Position numbers and translations under genes: made by a program. The notes beneath the pieces are model-generated. The model worked only from the letters and a program-made list of their open reading frames with translations. It had not been told where the DNA came from and made no database searches. From Anabaena catenula FACHB-362 (GTDB taxonomy: Bacteria > Cyanobacteriota > Cyanobacteriia > Cyanobacteriales > Nostocaceae), in assembly GCF_014698735.1 (NCBI RefSeq), contig NZ_JACJTQ010000010.1, forward strand, positions 1 through 64,000: a stretch of DNA of 64,000 nucleotides, written 5' to 3'. Positions within the stretch are counted from its first letter, which is position 1, and each line of letters starts with the position of its first letter. Positions 28,457-39,651 of this stretch are shown here, piece by piece.

Positions 28457-29755
28457 ATGAATATGCCCGGACAAAAAAATGTATTTCTAGCGGATCTTCT
28501 GATTGTTGATGATAAGCTTGAAAATATTCGATTTTTATCTGATTTTCTATCAAAACAAAATTATCAAGTTCGCAAAGCAATCAATGGACAAGCAGCATTA
28601 ATGGCTGTTCAGGCACTTCCACCAGATTTGATACTTTTAGACATTAATATGCCAGGAATTGGGGGTTATGAAGTATGTAAAGCTTTAAAAAATGACCCAA
28701 AAAATCAATCAATTCCTGTTATTTTTTTAAGCGCTGGTAATGATATTACTGATAAGGTTCGAGCATTTGAAGTTGGAGGCATTGACTATATTACCAAACC
28801 ATTTCACTTAGAAGAAGTGTTGGTAAGAGTTCAAACTCAGTTAAGGCTTAAACACTTACAAAAAGAGCTAGAAGCTCGTAATGATCAATTAGAAAATACC
28901 CTACTAGTATTACAAAATGCTCAAGCTGAACTTATTCACAAAGAAAAGCTACTGAATGCAAGTCGAATTGCAGCCGGCATTTCTCATGAAATTAACAACC
29001 CCCTCAGTTTTATTCTTTGCAATCTTAATCCTGCATCTGAATATAGTGAAAAGCTAATTAGTCTGATTCAGCTTTATCAAAAAGCATTTCCAGATCCAAA
29101 TCCCGAAATTAAAAATTTTATCAAAGAAATTGAACTGGAATTTTTGACTCCAGATTTTACTAGAGTAATTCATTCTATTCGCACTGGAGCAGAACGAATT
29201 CGCGCTGTTGTTCATGCTCTGCATATTTTCTCTCGTCTTGATAAGTCAGGTATCAAACCTTTCGATGTTCACCAAAGTATCGATAGCGTTCTCATGACTC
29301 TACGCTATCAACTGGCATTAAAAGATGGTTCAGTTAGCGTGGAAATTTTCAAGAACTATGAAGATTTACCAGAATTTATGGGCTATACAAATTTATTTAA
29401 TCAAGTGTTAATGAATATTTTGCAAAATGCCATAGATGCACTGCATTTAAAAGTAAATTCAGTTATTGATAGTTCATTCAAACCTATAATTTCTATTCAT
29501 ACACATACTACCCAGGAAAATAAAGCAATCATCAGTATTAAAGACAATGGTATCGGAATTGCCGAAGAAGATAAGGATCGTCTATTTGAGCCGTTTTTTT
29601 CTACAAAATTAGTTGTTAAAGGTGTTGGTTTAGGCTTATTTACTAGCCACCAAATTATCACTGAAATTCACAAAGGTCATTTGATTTACAAAGCTGTCCC
29701 GGAAGGAGGCTCAGAATTTATCATTGAAATTCCGATTACAGGATTTTTCGGTTAA
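28457..29755 (+). CDS. Receiver-histidine kinase (response-regulator kinase)
   Basis: A 432-residue protein with an N-terminal receiver (about 8-125; LILLDINMPGIGGYEV, Asp about 56), a coiled coil (about 130-170), a kinase dimerisation helix with GISHEINNPLSF (His about 178) and an HATPase domain (about 300-430, DNGIGI, VGLGLFTS). It has no membrane segment. It follows the single-domain regulator by 80 bp on the same strand. The receiver is at least 60% similar by eye to the upstream regulator, pointing to duplication. Likely part of a relay from the ethylene/light kinase. Confidence 0.9.
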   Translation: MNMPGQKNVFLADLLIVDDKLENIRFLSDFLSKQNYQVRKAINGQAALMAVQALPPDLILLDINMPGIGGYEVCKALKNDPKNQSIPVIFLSAGNDITDKVRAFEVGGIDYITKPFHLEEVLVRVQTQLRLKHLQKELEARNDQLENTLLVLQNAQAELIHKEKLLNASRIAAGISHEINNPLSFILCNLNPASEYSEKLISLIQLYQKAFPDPNPEIKNFIKEIELEFLTPDFTRVIHSIRTGAERIRAVVHALHIFSRLDKSGIKPFDVHQSIDSVLMTLRYQLALKDGSVSVEIFKNYEDLPEFMGYTNLFNQVLMNILQNAIDALHLKVNSVIDSSFKPIISIHTHTTQENKAIISIKDNGIGIAEEDKDRLFEPFFSTKLVVKGVGLGLFTSHQIITEIHKGHLIYKAVPEGGSEFIIEIPITGFFG

Positions 29756-30088
<333 letters not shown>

Positions 30089-30502
30089 CTATACCAAACC
30101 ACCAGCGGCTTGAAAACGAGCGCGAGCGCGTTTAAAGACTTTAGTTGCTTGGATTTGTTCTTGACGGTCGCCTGCGGGTACTTGATTCAGAAGAGTTTGG
30201 GCTTGGCTGTAAGCGGTACGGGCTTCTTCCAGGTTAATTTTGTCGCCACGTTCAGCACCGTTGACCAAGATAGTCACTTCGTCTTCATCAACTTCAGCAA
30301 AACCGCCCAAAAGTGCGATCGCTTGCCAATCTTGATTTTTGTTAGCGCGAACCCGCATTACACCTATATCCAAGGCAGATAACAGCGGCGCGTGTCCACT
30401 TAAAATACCTAATTGACCAGTAGTGCTAGGCAATACTACTTCTTCAGCTTGGGCATCCCAAACGGTCTTATCTGGGGCAATTACACGAACAGTTAGGGTC
30501 AT
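30089..30502 (-). CDS. atpC: ATP synthase epsilon subunit
   Basis: A 137-residue F1 epsilon subunit: beta-sandwich N-terminal domain (about 1-85, with [18 protein letters not shown]) and C-terminal helical hairpin (about 90-135). It couples rotation to catalysis and inhibits ATP hydrolysis in the dark in cyanobacteria. It is downstream of atpB on the same strand, the usual separate atpB-atpC unit of cyanobacteria. The 103-bp gap between the two carries an AATTACG repeat element, which is transcribed with the operon. Confidence 0.96.
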   Translation of the reverse strand: MTLTVRVIAPDKTVWDAQAEEVVLPSTTGQLGILSGHAPLLSALDIGVMRVRANKNQDWQAIALLGGFAEVDEDEVTILVNGAERGDKINLEEARTAYSQAQTLLNQVPAGDRQEQIQATKVFKRARARFQAAGGLV

Positions 30503-30551
30503 ATTCTTAATTTCTAATTGATGATTGTTAATTCGTAATTCATAAATTACA

Positions 30552-30605
30552 AATTACGAATTACGAATTACGAATCCCTAGCGGGACCGGAGGCACTATT
30601 ACGAA

Positions 30606-30608
<3 letters not shown>
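30552..30608. repeat. AATTACG array with embedded 29-bp unit
   Basis: Heptamers of AATTACG interrupted by TCCCTAGCGGGACCGGAGGC followed by ACTATTACG. The same composite occurs at 34311-34397. Its right end overlaps the atpB stop codon region. Confidence 0.85.
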
Positions 30609-32075
<1,467 letters not shown>

Positions 32076-32220
32076 CTATTTTTGAGAGTGGGTCGTAAAC
32101 GACCTGAGATCAAGCAATGTCATCTTTTAGGTTAGCACTGAACGCCCCCACCTTCGCCTTAAATTCATTATTAAGAGCAGATCCCCGACTTCTTGAACAC
32201 GTTGAGTATCTCTGGTATCA

Positions 32221-32255
32221 AAAGCAAAAAAGCCATGTCTGGAGTTGACATGGCT
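32221..32255 (-). terminator. Rho-independent terminator after PEP-CTERM gene
   Basis: On the minus strand a perfect 9-bp stem AGCCATGTC/GACATGGCT with a 7-nt loop is followed by TTTTTGCTTTT. It lies 28 bp after the PEP-CTERM stop and insulates that gene from atpB. Confidence 0.85.
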
Positions 32256-32282
32256 GAGGTTTAATTATATTTAATGATAAAT

Positions 32283-33143
32283 TTATGCTTTAACGGTGGC
32301 TTGCTGTTTACGTTTGCGAAGAGTGGTAACGCCAAAAGCACCTAAGCCTAAGATACCAATGAGGGAAGCGGGTTCGGGAGTTGACTTGGGTGGTTCTACA
32401 CTAAGAGAACCGCCCTTTAAGAACACAGCAGAGTCCCAAGAACTATCACTCACATCATTGATTTTGATGCTGAGAGTATTTACAGCATTCTTATTCACAG
32501 CACCCTGAAAAGTTAGATTTTTGGTGTATCCATCTAACTGTGTGTCATTACCAGTATTATTGATGTAAGCAGGATCGAAAGGTCCAGTAGGGCTATTTGC
32601 CAAATTGTTGATAGTGACGAAGTTACCGTTGGCTAAAAGTGCTAAGTTTGTTCCGTTTAATAAAAGCTCGAAGGAATCGTTATACTCACTACCTGCATAC
32701 TCTAAAAACTCTTCGGAACCAAACACATATTCAAAGTAGACATTGTCTACTGTATTGTCAGCAAAGAAGGAAATATCTAGTTGAGCCAAGTCAAAAGAGT
32801 TCTCAGTGTCACCTATTGTTCCATAATCAGTAGTTTTGATGGATGTATCATTGGGTCCTACTACATCTAAAACATTTCCTGTACTGAGAACTACACCAGA
32901 ACCAAAACCAAATGGATCATTATTGAACAAGCCAAACGCATTTGCGTCACCTGTGGTTGTGACATTGAAGGCACTGAGTCCACTAGTATTAGACCCTAGT
33001 AATGAGTTGAGTAGTTGATTAGCATTGCTGTTTTGGGTTACAGTGAAAGCAAAAGCTGCACCTTGTCCACCTAGGGCTACGGTAGCGCTTACTGCTGCGG
33101 CTGCTACCATTGAGAATTTTTTCAAAACATTCATAGTAGTCAT
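32283..33143 (-). CDS. PEP-CTERM protein with choice-of-anchor L domain
   Basis: A 286-residue exported protein, or 283 from the second Met. It has a signal peptide (about 4-33, ending GAAFAF), a beta-rich domain of the choice-of-anchor L type with DISFFADNTVDNVYFEYVFG and GSEEFLEYAG, and a C-terminal sorting signal: PEPASLIG (about 256-263), a hydrophobic helix, and RKRKQ. PEP-CTERM proteins are processed by exosortase and are often tied to extracellular polysaccharide or biofilm surfaces. It is a single gene with its own terminator. Function beyond surface location is unknown. Confidence 0.88.
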   Translation of the reverse strand: MTTMNVLKKFSMVAAAAVSATVALGGQGAAFAFTVTQNSNANQLLNSLLGSNTSGLSAFNVTTTGDANAFGLFNNDPFGFGSGVVLSTGNVLDVVGPNDTSIKTTDYGTIGDTENSFDLAQLDISFFADNTVDNVYFEYVFGSEEFLEYAGSEYNDSFELLLNGTNLALLANGNFVTINNLANSPTGPFDPAYINNTGNDTQLDGYTKNLTFQGAVNKNAVNTLSIKINDVSDSSWDSAVFLKGGSLSVEPPKSTPEPASLIGILGLGAFGVTTLRKRKQQATVKA

Positions 33144-33476
33144 TGTGTAATTTTTTTGGAAACTAAATTTTTAGTCATTTTTAATTTTTAACTTTTAACT
33201 TTTAACTTTTAATTAAAAAAAGGTTAAAACCTGACATTATCGGGGTTATAGCCGGATTTTTTTTAGCAGAGTTACCAGATATTTATTTATACGTAAAGGA
33301 ATTATGAAGCTAGTGTCAAGAGGATTGAGGGTTTTACTCAGAACGTAAATTATCTATACATTCTGGACAAACCAGACAAAAGAAATATACATTCGTAAAT
33401 CCTCAGAATACCCTAAAATAAGAGTAAGTACAAAAAACCGTTTACGTTTTCCTCAGTCGCTTCATCCCTATTGCTT
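33144..33476. other. Intergenic region with TTTTAAC heptamers
   Basis: No gene. It contains a TTTTAAC heptamer array (about 33187-33215) just upstream of the PEP-CTERM gene and otherwise AT-rich DNA that should hold the promoters of two divergent genes. Confidence 0.5.
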
Positions 33477-34301
33477 ATGAATTTCTCGTCAGCACGTCAG
33501 CATTTTTGCCAAGAGATTCAACAACCTGACGAGTGTATCAACTTGGCAAAGGCAGCTTTGTATATTGCCCAAGAAGAATATCCAGATATTGATACTGAAG
33601 AATACCTCAACGCCTTGGATACAATGGCAGCAGAATTAGAGGAACGCTTACCATCTTCCCGTTATCCGCTGCGGGTGATTCAATGCCTTAACCAGTATTT
33701 ATACGAGGATTTAGGATTTGGCGGTAATAAAATAGATTACTATGACCCTCGTAATAGTTTCTTTAATGATGTAATCGAACGCAAAACAGGGATTCCCATC
33801 ACTTTAGCACTAGTTTACCTGGAAGTAGCAAAACGCATTGATTTCCCAATGGTGGGGGTGGGAATGCCAGGACATTTCCTCATCCGTCCAGATATACCAG
33901 ATATAGAGATTTTTGTGGATGCGTTTAATCAGGGTGAGATAATGTTTGCAGAAGATTGCCAAGAGCGGCTTTCACAAATTTATCAGCAATCGGTGACGCT
34001 AAAACCTGAATTTTTAGCCGCAGTGAGCAACCGTCAGCTATTAACACGAATACTCACAAATTTGAAATATATTTACCTGAAACAGCAAGATTTACCCAGA
34101 ACTCTAGCCACAGTCGAACGAATTTTATTGTTGTTTCCCGATGTAACTTTAGAATTAAGAGATCGAGGTTTGCTGTACTATCAACTTGGTCAATTTACCC
34201 AAGCCAGAGAAGATTTACAAAGTTATCTAGCCAAGGTTCCTGAAGCTGAAGATGCAGATGTAATTCGCCAATTACTGAAAAAGTTGGGTAAAAATAGTTG
34301 A
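33477..34301 (+). CDS. SirB1 family protein (transglutaminase-like with TPR end)
   Basis: A 274-residue soluble protein. The N-terminal helical part and central region (about 60-170) match the SirB1/transglutaminase-like family: YDPRNSFFNDVIERKTGIPITLALVYLEVAKR and GVGMPGHFLIR. The last 80 residues form TPR-like helices (RTLATVERILLLFP, ELRDRGLLYYQLGQFTQAREDL). The role is unknown in cyanobacteria. ATG at 33477 is chosen over a TTG 6 nt earlier. Its 3' flank is an AATTACG repeat array. Confidence 0.85.
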   Translation: MNFSSARQHFCQEIQQPDECINLAKAALYIAQEEYPDIDTEEYLNALDTMAAELEERLPSSRYPLRVIQCLNQYLYEDLGFGGNKIDYYDPRNSFFNDVIERKTGIPITLALVYLEVAKRIDFPMVGVGMPGHFLIRPDIPDIEIFVDAFNQGEIMFAEDCQERLSQIYQQSVTLKPEFLAAVSNRQLLTRILTNLKYIYLKQQDLPRTLATVERILLLFPDVTLELRDRGLLYYQLGQFTQAREDLQSYLAKVPEAEDADVIRQLLKKLGKNS

Positions 34302-34310
34302 AAAAGTTCA

Positions 34311-34397
34311 AAATTACGAATTACGTATCCCTAGCGGGACCGGAGGCACTATTACGAATTACGAATTACGAATTACGAATTACGAATTACGAATTAC
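34311..34397. repeat. AATTACG array with embedded 29-bp unit (second copy)
   Basis: The same composite as at 30552-30608 but with a longer heptamer array after the 29-bp unit. It overlaps the end of the SRPBCC gene: the last residues and the stop codon of that gene are heptamer sequence. Confidence 0.85.
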
Positions 34398-34842
34398 CCA
34401 GTTCTTCTGCAACTCGTTTAAGACGACGCAGCTGGGCTTCCATATCTGCTTTTGTCCAAGTTGCTGCAAAGGTATTGAAACCCCAACTTACCAACGGGTT
34501 AGGAATCTGGAACTGGAAGCGGTTGATTAATATTGTACCATTGGCGACGGGTTGACATTCCCAGCGATCGCTTCCTTGGAAAAATCCTTTGAATCCCCAG
34601 ATTACCAAACCTGGTTGCCGTTCGACAACTACTGTGTTTAAAGTCGGTTTTAGTCCAGGAATTTGAATGATAAACCGACTTTGACTACCGATATCAGTAC
34701 TCCACATTTCCCCCACAGGTTCGCAACGGAGAACAGGGTTAAGCCAACGGTGCATAAGAGTTAAATCGGTGAAACAGCGCTCTACTGTTGAGGCTGAAGT
34801 ATTAATTTGGATTGATTGCTCGATAATTTGGGCAGATTTCAT
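34387..34842 (-). CDS. SRPBCC family protein
   Basis: A 151-residue START/Bet v1-like protein with segments IIEQSIQINTSASTVERCFTDL, MHRWLNP and a long C-terminal helix (FAATWTKADMEAQLRRLKRVAEEL), a ligand-binding helix-grip plan. No catalytic residue set is evident. Its ATG overlaps the stop of the upstream GTPase gene (ATGA), so the two are translationally coupled. The C-terminal residues after ELG come from an AATTACG repeat array. Confidence 0.82.
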   Translation of the reverse strand: MKSAQIIEQSIQINTSASTVERCFTDLTLMHRWLNPVLRCEPVGEMWSTDIGSQSRFIIQIPGLKPTLNTVVVERQPGLVIWGFKGFFQGSDRWECQPVANGTILINRFQFQIPNPLVSWGFNTFAATWTKADMEAQLRRLKRVAEELGNS

Positions 34843-36299
34843 AGTTTTTTTCTGAGTTTAACTTTAGTCAGCAATTCATCTTTGATGCGGTTCAAAATCG
34901 AAGTTTCATCTAAAGTTGATAAAATTTGACTAACTACCGCTCTAGGACCATCAGGCCCCCAAGTAGCGCCATTAGCTAAGTAAGCTTTAGTAACTTGTCC
35001 AATCCCATAAGAAGAAACACCAGCTACTCCAGCTTGGGTAATTGCTACAGATAGATAAGGAGCTAAAGCTACACCTGCTGTTGCTGTTGCAGACATACCA
35101 AGTAAAGTTTTTAAACCACTTAAACCCAAATTTGCTAACAGTTCACTAGCACCGATACCACCCATACTCAGGGCGATTTTTTGGAGTAATTTCACAGCAC
35201 CAGTTTCGGTCATGGGGATACCGTAAAGTTTAGATAAGCCTAAAATTAAGGAGATATCAATAATCACAGCACTGAGGATATCAACTACAGTAACAGGATT
35301 GAGAGCGATCGCAATAGCTTTAGTCATCACAGCTTTCCAAATCAACTCATTTGCGTTCTGTTCCCGAATTATCAGTTTACGCTGTAACACTTGCTCATTT
35401 ACATTATCAGCATAAAGCATCGTATTCAGCGCCACCAAAGCTTTACCTTCCCGTTGGAGAATCTCTAAAATTTTCAGTTTTAGTTCATCAACTTGAGCAT
35501 TACCTTGACGCAACTGTATACCTCTGCTACCATCGGCACGACGCACCGCAGTTTTTAGCAATGGTGAAGCCGCAGACATAACAATTTCATCCGGTGAAAC
35601 TAACTCTCGCACCCTATCGTCCCGGATTTTTTGGTAAATTGCCATTCTGTCAGCTTCTGGATATTGGTCAACTTTGTTAAATACCAAAATTATGGGTTTA
35701 CCAGCTTCCCGCAACTGGGAAAGTGCCTCATGTTCCATTTTTGTCATATCCGCAGTAATAACAAAAAGAATCAAATCTGCCTGTTTTGCTATCTGTTCAG
35801 CTAACGCAGCGCGGGTTTCACCATCGACTTCATCTAATCCCGGAGTATCAATTAATTCTACTTGGGATTGATTATTGCTACGTAAAGTAACTCGTAAAGC
35901 CCGTTCAGTTTCACCAATTATTTCTTCGGTAATAGTCCAATTAACCTTTTGTTCTGTACGGGTGACACCGTGTAATGGTCCAGTCTCAAATACTGATTGT
36001 CCGACTAAAGCATTGAGTAGAGAAGATTTACCTCGTCCCACCATACCAAAGGCCGCAATCTGCACCACCATGCTGTCTAATTTGCTCAACATGGTTTCTA
36101 AATCTGTAATTTCTGCTTCCAAGCCGGATTTTTCTTGGGGGGTGAGGTCAAGATTATTGACTAAATTTCGCAGCGCGGTTTTGGCTTGTTTATAATTGAG
36201 TTCAGCTTGAATGTCTTCAAAGGTGAAAATAGCGCTGTCTAGTTCTTCTTCCCATTTGCTTGATTCGTTCGCAGGGGGTTCGGGTAATGTCGATGTCAT
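34839..36299 (-). CDS. GTPase with C-terminal DUF697-like membrane domain
   Basis: A 486-residue protein with a Era/dynamin-like G domain (about 80-260): G1 GMVGRGKSSLLNAL, G3 DTPGLDEVDG, G4 NKVDQYPE. A helical linker follows, then a hydrophobic C-terminal region (about 315-450) with several Ala/Gly-rich helices resembling DUF697, which anchors such GTPases to membranes. Cyanobacteria usually have several copies. Role unknown; membrane remodelling or regulation is possible. It forms a coupled pair with the SRPBCC gene. Confidence 0.85.
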   Translation of the reverse strand: MTSTLPEPPANESSKWEEELDSAIFTFEDIQAELNYKQAKTALRNLVNNLDLTPQEKSGLEAEITDLETMLSKLDSMVVQIAAFGMVGRGKSSLLNALVGQSVFETGPLHGVTRTEQKVNWTITEEIIGETERALRVTLRSNNQSQVELIDTPGLDEVDGETRAALAEQIAKQADLILFVITADMTKMEHEALSQLREAGKPIILVFNKVDQYPEADRMAIYQKIRDDRVRELVSPDEIVMSAASPLLKTAVRRADGSRGIQLRQGNAQVDELKLKILEILQREGKALVALNTMLYADNVNEQVLQRKLIIREQNANELIWKAVMTKAIAIALNPVTVVDILSAVIIDISLILGLSKLYGIPMTETGAVKLLQKIALSMGGIGASELLANLGLSGLKTLLGMSATATAGVALAPYLSVAITQAGVAGVSSYGIGQVTKAYLANGATWGPDGPRAVVSQILSTLDETSILNRIKDELLTKVKLRKKL

Positions 36300-36771
36300 A
36301 TCAATATTTTAGATTTTGGATCTACCTCAGTTTTAATCCTAGTACCGCCTTGAATTCAAAATTCAAAATTCATACCGCCTCAGCTTTTCAGGGATTGGAA
36401 ATAGTTAGTTTATTTCCGCTGTTATGTACTAGTCATGAGAATATAAAGTTTGTTTCTCGCCATCATTCTTAGTTTAACTTTTGTGTTCTCAAAATTAGGA
36501 AATTAGTTTCTGTATGGTTTTGGTTGACTGCGGCTGGTGTAGCTTACCGTTAGGTTTCATGCTTACATACCTTCATTTTGCGAATTTTCAAGTAAAAAGG
36601 CTTGTAATATCGGCACTTTAACAGTAATAATAACCGTATATCTCCTATAAATGAAGATATTTAATATATGTATAGGACTGCTATTTATCACGTAGCATCC
36701 CCTTCCGATATTGCCTATACTGAAATATCAAGATTAATTTCTTGTTTTTAATCGAGCTTTACCTAAACCTA
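36300..36771. other. Intergenic region
   Basis: No gene supported. It has a short AATTCAAA repeat (about 36350-36372) and otherwise AT-rich DNA carrying divergent promoters for the GTPase and the REC-EAL genes. I see no clear operator. Confidence 0.4.
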
Positions 36772-38508
36772 ATGAATAACATTTTGATAATTGAAGATGA
36801 TCCTCTAATGCGAGAGCTTATTCAGGAAATTCTCGATCAGGCGGGGTTTTCCACGATTACGGCTGAAGATGGATTGGTTGGACTAAACATGATTAAAGAG
36901 CATCATCCAATTCTCATTATGTGTGATGTCATGATGCCTCATTTAGATGGCTATAGTTTGATTGAAATCTTACATCAAGATCCAGTCACTGCGCTCATTC
37001 CTTTTATTTTCTTAACTGCTAAAGATGAGCATTGTGATCTGCGTCAAGCAATGAGTCTTGGTGCTGATGATTACTTAACCAAACCATTTAATGCCGAGGA
37101 ACTTCTCCAAGCGATTACGACACAACTCAAAAAACGCGAAATATTTACCGAATATTATCTAAATCAGGTTCAGCAAATGGAAGCTAAACTCATGTATTTA
37201 GATCGTCACGACAGCTTAACTGGGTTACCTAATCAATTTTTATTAGAAGAACATTTCAATCAAACTCGTCTTCAAGCTTACAATGACCGTCAAATTCTGC
37301 CTTTGTTACTTATTGATATAAATATTTTTCACCAGACAAAATTAATTTTTGAATCTAGCTTAAGGCAATTATTACTAAAAGCTGTGGCTACAAGATTAAA
37401 TGATATGCAGTTGCAGAATCATGCCATTGACTTAATTTCCTATTTGCAAACAGATAAATTAGTGATTTTGTTAAAGTCAACTCTAGATATTCAGGTCGCT
37501 GCTGATATTGCTCAAAAGATTTTAGACAATCTATCACAACCTTTATTTTTTAATACCCAAGAAATTTCTCTGGCCGCTAAAATCGGGATTACTTGTTATC
37601 CTGACGATGGTCTTCAACTAAATGAATTACTGACTAATGCTGAAGTTGCTTTAGAACATTATAAACAACAAGATACCAGTTTTTATCATTTCTCCAGTCC
37701 AGAGATACTAAAGACGGTTTTTAGAAAAACTATTTTAGCAACTGATTTAAACTACGCTCTAGCACGAAATGAATTTCAGCTTTACTATCAACCTCAGATC
37801 AATATCACAACTGGTCAGGTTGTCTGTGTAGAAGCATTGATTCGTTGGCAGCATCCAGAACATGGCTTTATTTCTCCCGCAGAATTTATTCCCATTGCCG
37901 AAAAATCAGGTTTCATTATCCCTTTGGGAGATTGGATATTAAAAACTGCTTGTCATCAACTTGTTGTTTTCCAATCAGAGGGATTGGGTAATTTTAATCT
38001 AGCAGTAAATATATCTGCTTGTCAGTTTGCCAACCCAGATTTCAGTCAGCGCGTGATTGATATTATTGCAGAAACAAGTCTTGCGCCTAAGTTTTTAGAA
38101 TTAGAATTGACTGAAAGTGTATTTATTGAAGATGTTGAAGTAGTAAAGGAAAAACTAAATCAGTTATACAATTATAGTATTCAGATATCAATTGATGACT
38201 TTGGCACAGGTTACTCATCTTTAAAATATCTTCAAGAGTTTTCTTTTAATCACCTGAAAATAGATCGTTATTTCATTACTAATATCGACAAGATAGACAG
38301 TAAACAAGCAATTGTCAAATCTATCATGCAAATGGCAGATAATCTGCAAATAAAAATTATTGCTGAAGGAGTAGAAACAGAAGATGAACTATGTTGGCTC
38401 AGACAAAATAACTGTAATGTCATCCAGGGATATTTTTTTAGCCGCCCTCTAGCACCAGAAGAGTTGAAAAAATTTTTATTGACTATACAATGCCGCAAAT
38501 TTCAGTGA
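36772..38508 (+). CDS. REC-degenerate GGDEF-EAL cyclic-di-GMP phosphodiesterase
   Basis: A 578-residue cytoplasmic protein. An N-terminal receiver has IIEDD (about 5-9) and CDVMMPHLDGYS (Asp about 52). The middle (about 155-310) looks like a GGDEF domain, but no GG[DE]EF motif is present; only the DSLTGLPNQFLLEEH start and fold remain, so cyclase activity is unlikely. The EAL domain (about 335-575) keeps VEALIRWQHPEHG, DDFGTGYSSLKYL, KIDRYF and EGVET, so phosphodiesterase activity is likely. Start ATG 36772 is chosen over TTG 36742. The 3' end overlaps a small opposite-strand remnant. Confidence 0.9.
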   Translation: MNNILIIEDDPLMRELIQEILDQAGFSTITAEDGLVGLNMIKEHHPILIMCDVMMPHLDGYSLIEILHQDPVTALIPFIFLTAKDEHCDLRQAMSLGADDYLTKPFNAEELLQAITTQLKKREIFTEYYLNQVQQMEAKLMYLDRHDSLTGLPNQFLLEEHFNQTRLQAYNDRQILPLLLIDINIFHQTKLIFESSLRQLLLKAVATRLNDMQLQNHAIDLISYLQTDKLVILLKSTLDIQVAADIAQKILDNLSQPLFFNTQEISLAAKIGITCYPDDGLQLNELLTNAEVALEHYKQQDTSFYHFSSPEILKTVFRKTILATDLNYALARNEFQLYYQPQINITTGQVVCVEALIRWQHPEHGFISPAEFIPIAEKSGFIIPLGDWILKTACHQLVVFQSEGLGNFNLAVNISACQFANPDFSQRVIDIIAETSLAPKFLELELTESVFIEDVEVVKEKLNQLYNYSIQISIDDFGTGYSSLKYLQEFSFNHLKIDRYFITNIDKIDSKQAIVKSIMQMADNLQIKIIAEGVETEDELCWLRQNNCNVIQGYFFSRPLAPEELKKFLLTIQCRKFQ

Positions 38509-38649
38509 GTCACCACTCATTTGTGTGATGCCTGTGGCCAGCATAGCTATGGTTTCCATAACTGTTGTATCTGTTGTCACTAGTAGCGGGTTACGAAAGA
38601 TAGCCGACTTTAGCCAAGCTGGGATAAGAGCAGTTGCATCTGTCAACAT
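38476..38649 (-). pseudogene. Remnant of CBS-domain sensor protein
   Basis: A 57-codon frame: MLTDATALIPAWLKSAIFRN, then PLLVTTDTTVMETIAMLATG. The pattern NPLLVT-DT-V-E-IA-M resembles the first CBS motif at the N-terminus of many large cyanobacterial hybrid kinases. It stops after 57 residues and overlaps the last 33 bp of the REC-EAL gene. I read it as a leftover 5' fragment of a signalling gene lost by deletion. A short functional protein is less likely. Confidence 0.45.
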
Positions 38650-38760
38650 TTTTTAATGAGTAGATTTCTTTTTATTTTGAATAATTACTCTTATAATAAT
38701 TTGATTAGAATTACTAGGAAAATTTTATTTTATTAAAAATATATGATTATACCATAACTT

Positions 38761-39582
38761 ATGAAAGAATTAGAGCAAATAAAAAATCTATATCCCCAAG
38801 ATTTAGATTTGAAAAAAAACTGGTATTCTCCCGTAGCAGATGCTTATAATAAAGTCAGACCACGCTATCCTCAAGAAATCATTAATCGTACTGTAGAAGT
38901 AGCTAAACTTTCCCCGGCAAGTAAGATTCTGGAATTAGGATGTGGGCCAGGAAACGCAACTGTATCTTATGCTCAATTGGGTTTTTCAATGGTTGGTCTA
39001 GAACCAAGTCAGGAAGCTTGTAAGTTTGCCAGAGAAAACTGTGCAGCATATCCAAATGTAGAGATTCAAAAAACGACTTTTGAAGAATGGAAATTAGAAC
39101 CAGAGAAATTTAATGCTGTTTTAGCAGCGACATCTTTTCATTGGATGAACTCGGAAACAGCTTATGCAAAAGCCGCTGATGCTTTACAGGAGGATGGTTC
39201 TTTGATTTTGTTGTGGAATATGACACCTCAACCTGATTATGAGGTATACCAAAATTTGCATGAGGTTTATCAAATTTATGCTCCATATTCAGCACGATAT
39301 GAAGATAGTACAACTCAAGAAAAGATAGTCAGATCTTTTGGACAGAAAGTCATAGATTCAGGTCGATTTGAAGATTTAATTTCCGATCAGGTTCTGTGTC
39401 AAGTAACTTATAGTGTTGATAATTATTTGCTGCTTTTGGGTACACTTTCACCATATTTAAAGTTACAAAAATCAATTCGGGATGCTTTATTTGCAGGTTT
39501 GCGGTCAAAGATTGAGCAGCATTATGGAGGAAGTATTGAGATTACATATATTTCGGCTTTTCAGGTGGCGACGAAGGTTTAG
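38761..39582 (+). CDS. Class I SAM-dependent methyltransferase
   Basis: A 273-residue methyltransferase with motif I ILELGCGPGNATV (about 59-71), the acidic motif VGLEPSQ and the SFHWM segment common in the UbiE/methyltransferase-11 type group. N-terminus WYSPVADAYNKVRPRYPQEI. The substrate is unknown. It is a single gene with an AT-rich upstream region. Confidence 0.88.
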   Translation: MKELEQIKNLYPQDLDLKKNWYSPVADAYNKVRPRYPQEIINRTVEVAKLSPASKILELGCGPGNATVSYAQLGFSMVGLEPSQEACKFARENCAAYPNVEIQKTTFEEWKLEPEKFNAVLAATSFHWMNSETAYAKAADALQEDGSLILLWNMTPQPDYEVYQNLHEVYQIYAPYSARYEDSTTQEKIVRSFGQKVIDSGRFEDLISDQVLCQVTYSVDNYLLLLGTLSPYLKLQKSIRDALFAGLRSKIEQHYGGSIEITYISAFQVATKV

Positions 39583-39651
39583 GTGAGGCTTTTATCTCGC
39601 GCCAGCAATTTTCAGGTAAATGAATGACACAGCGAAAAATAAATGTAAAAA

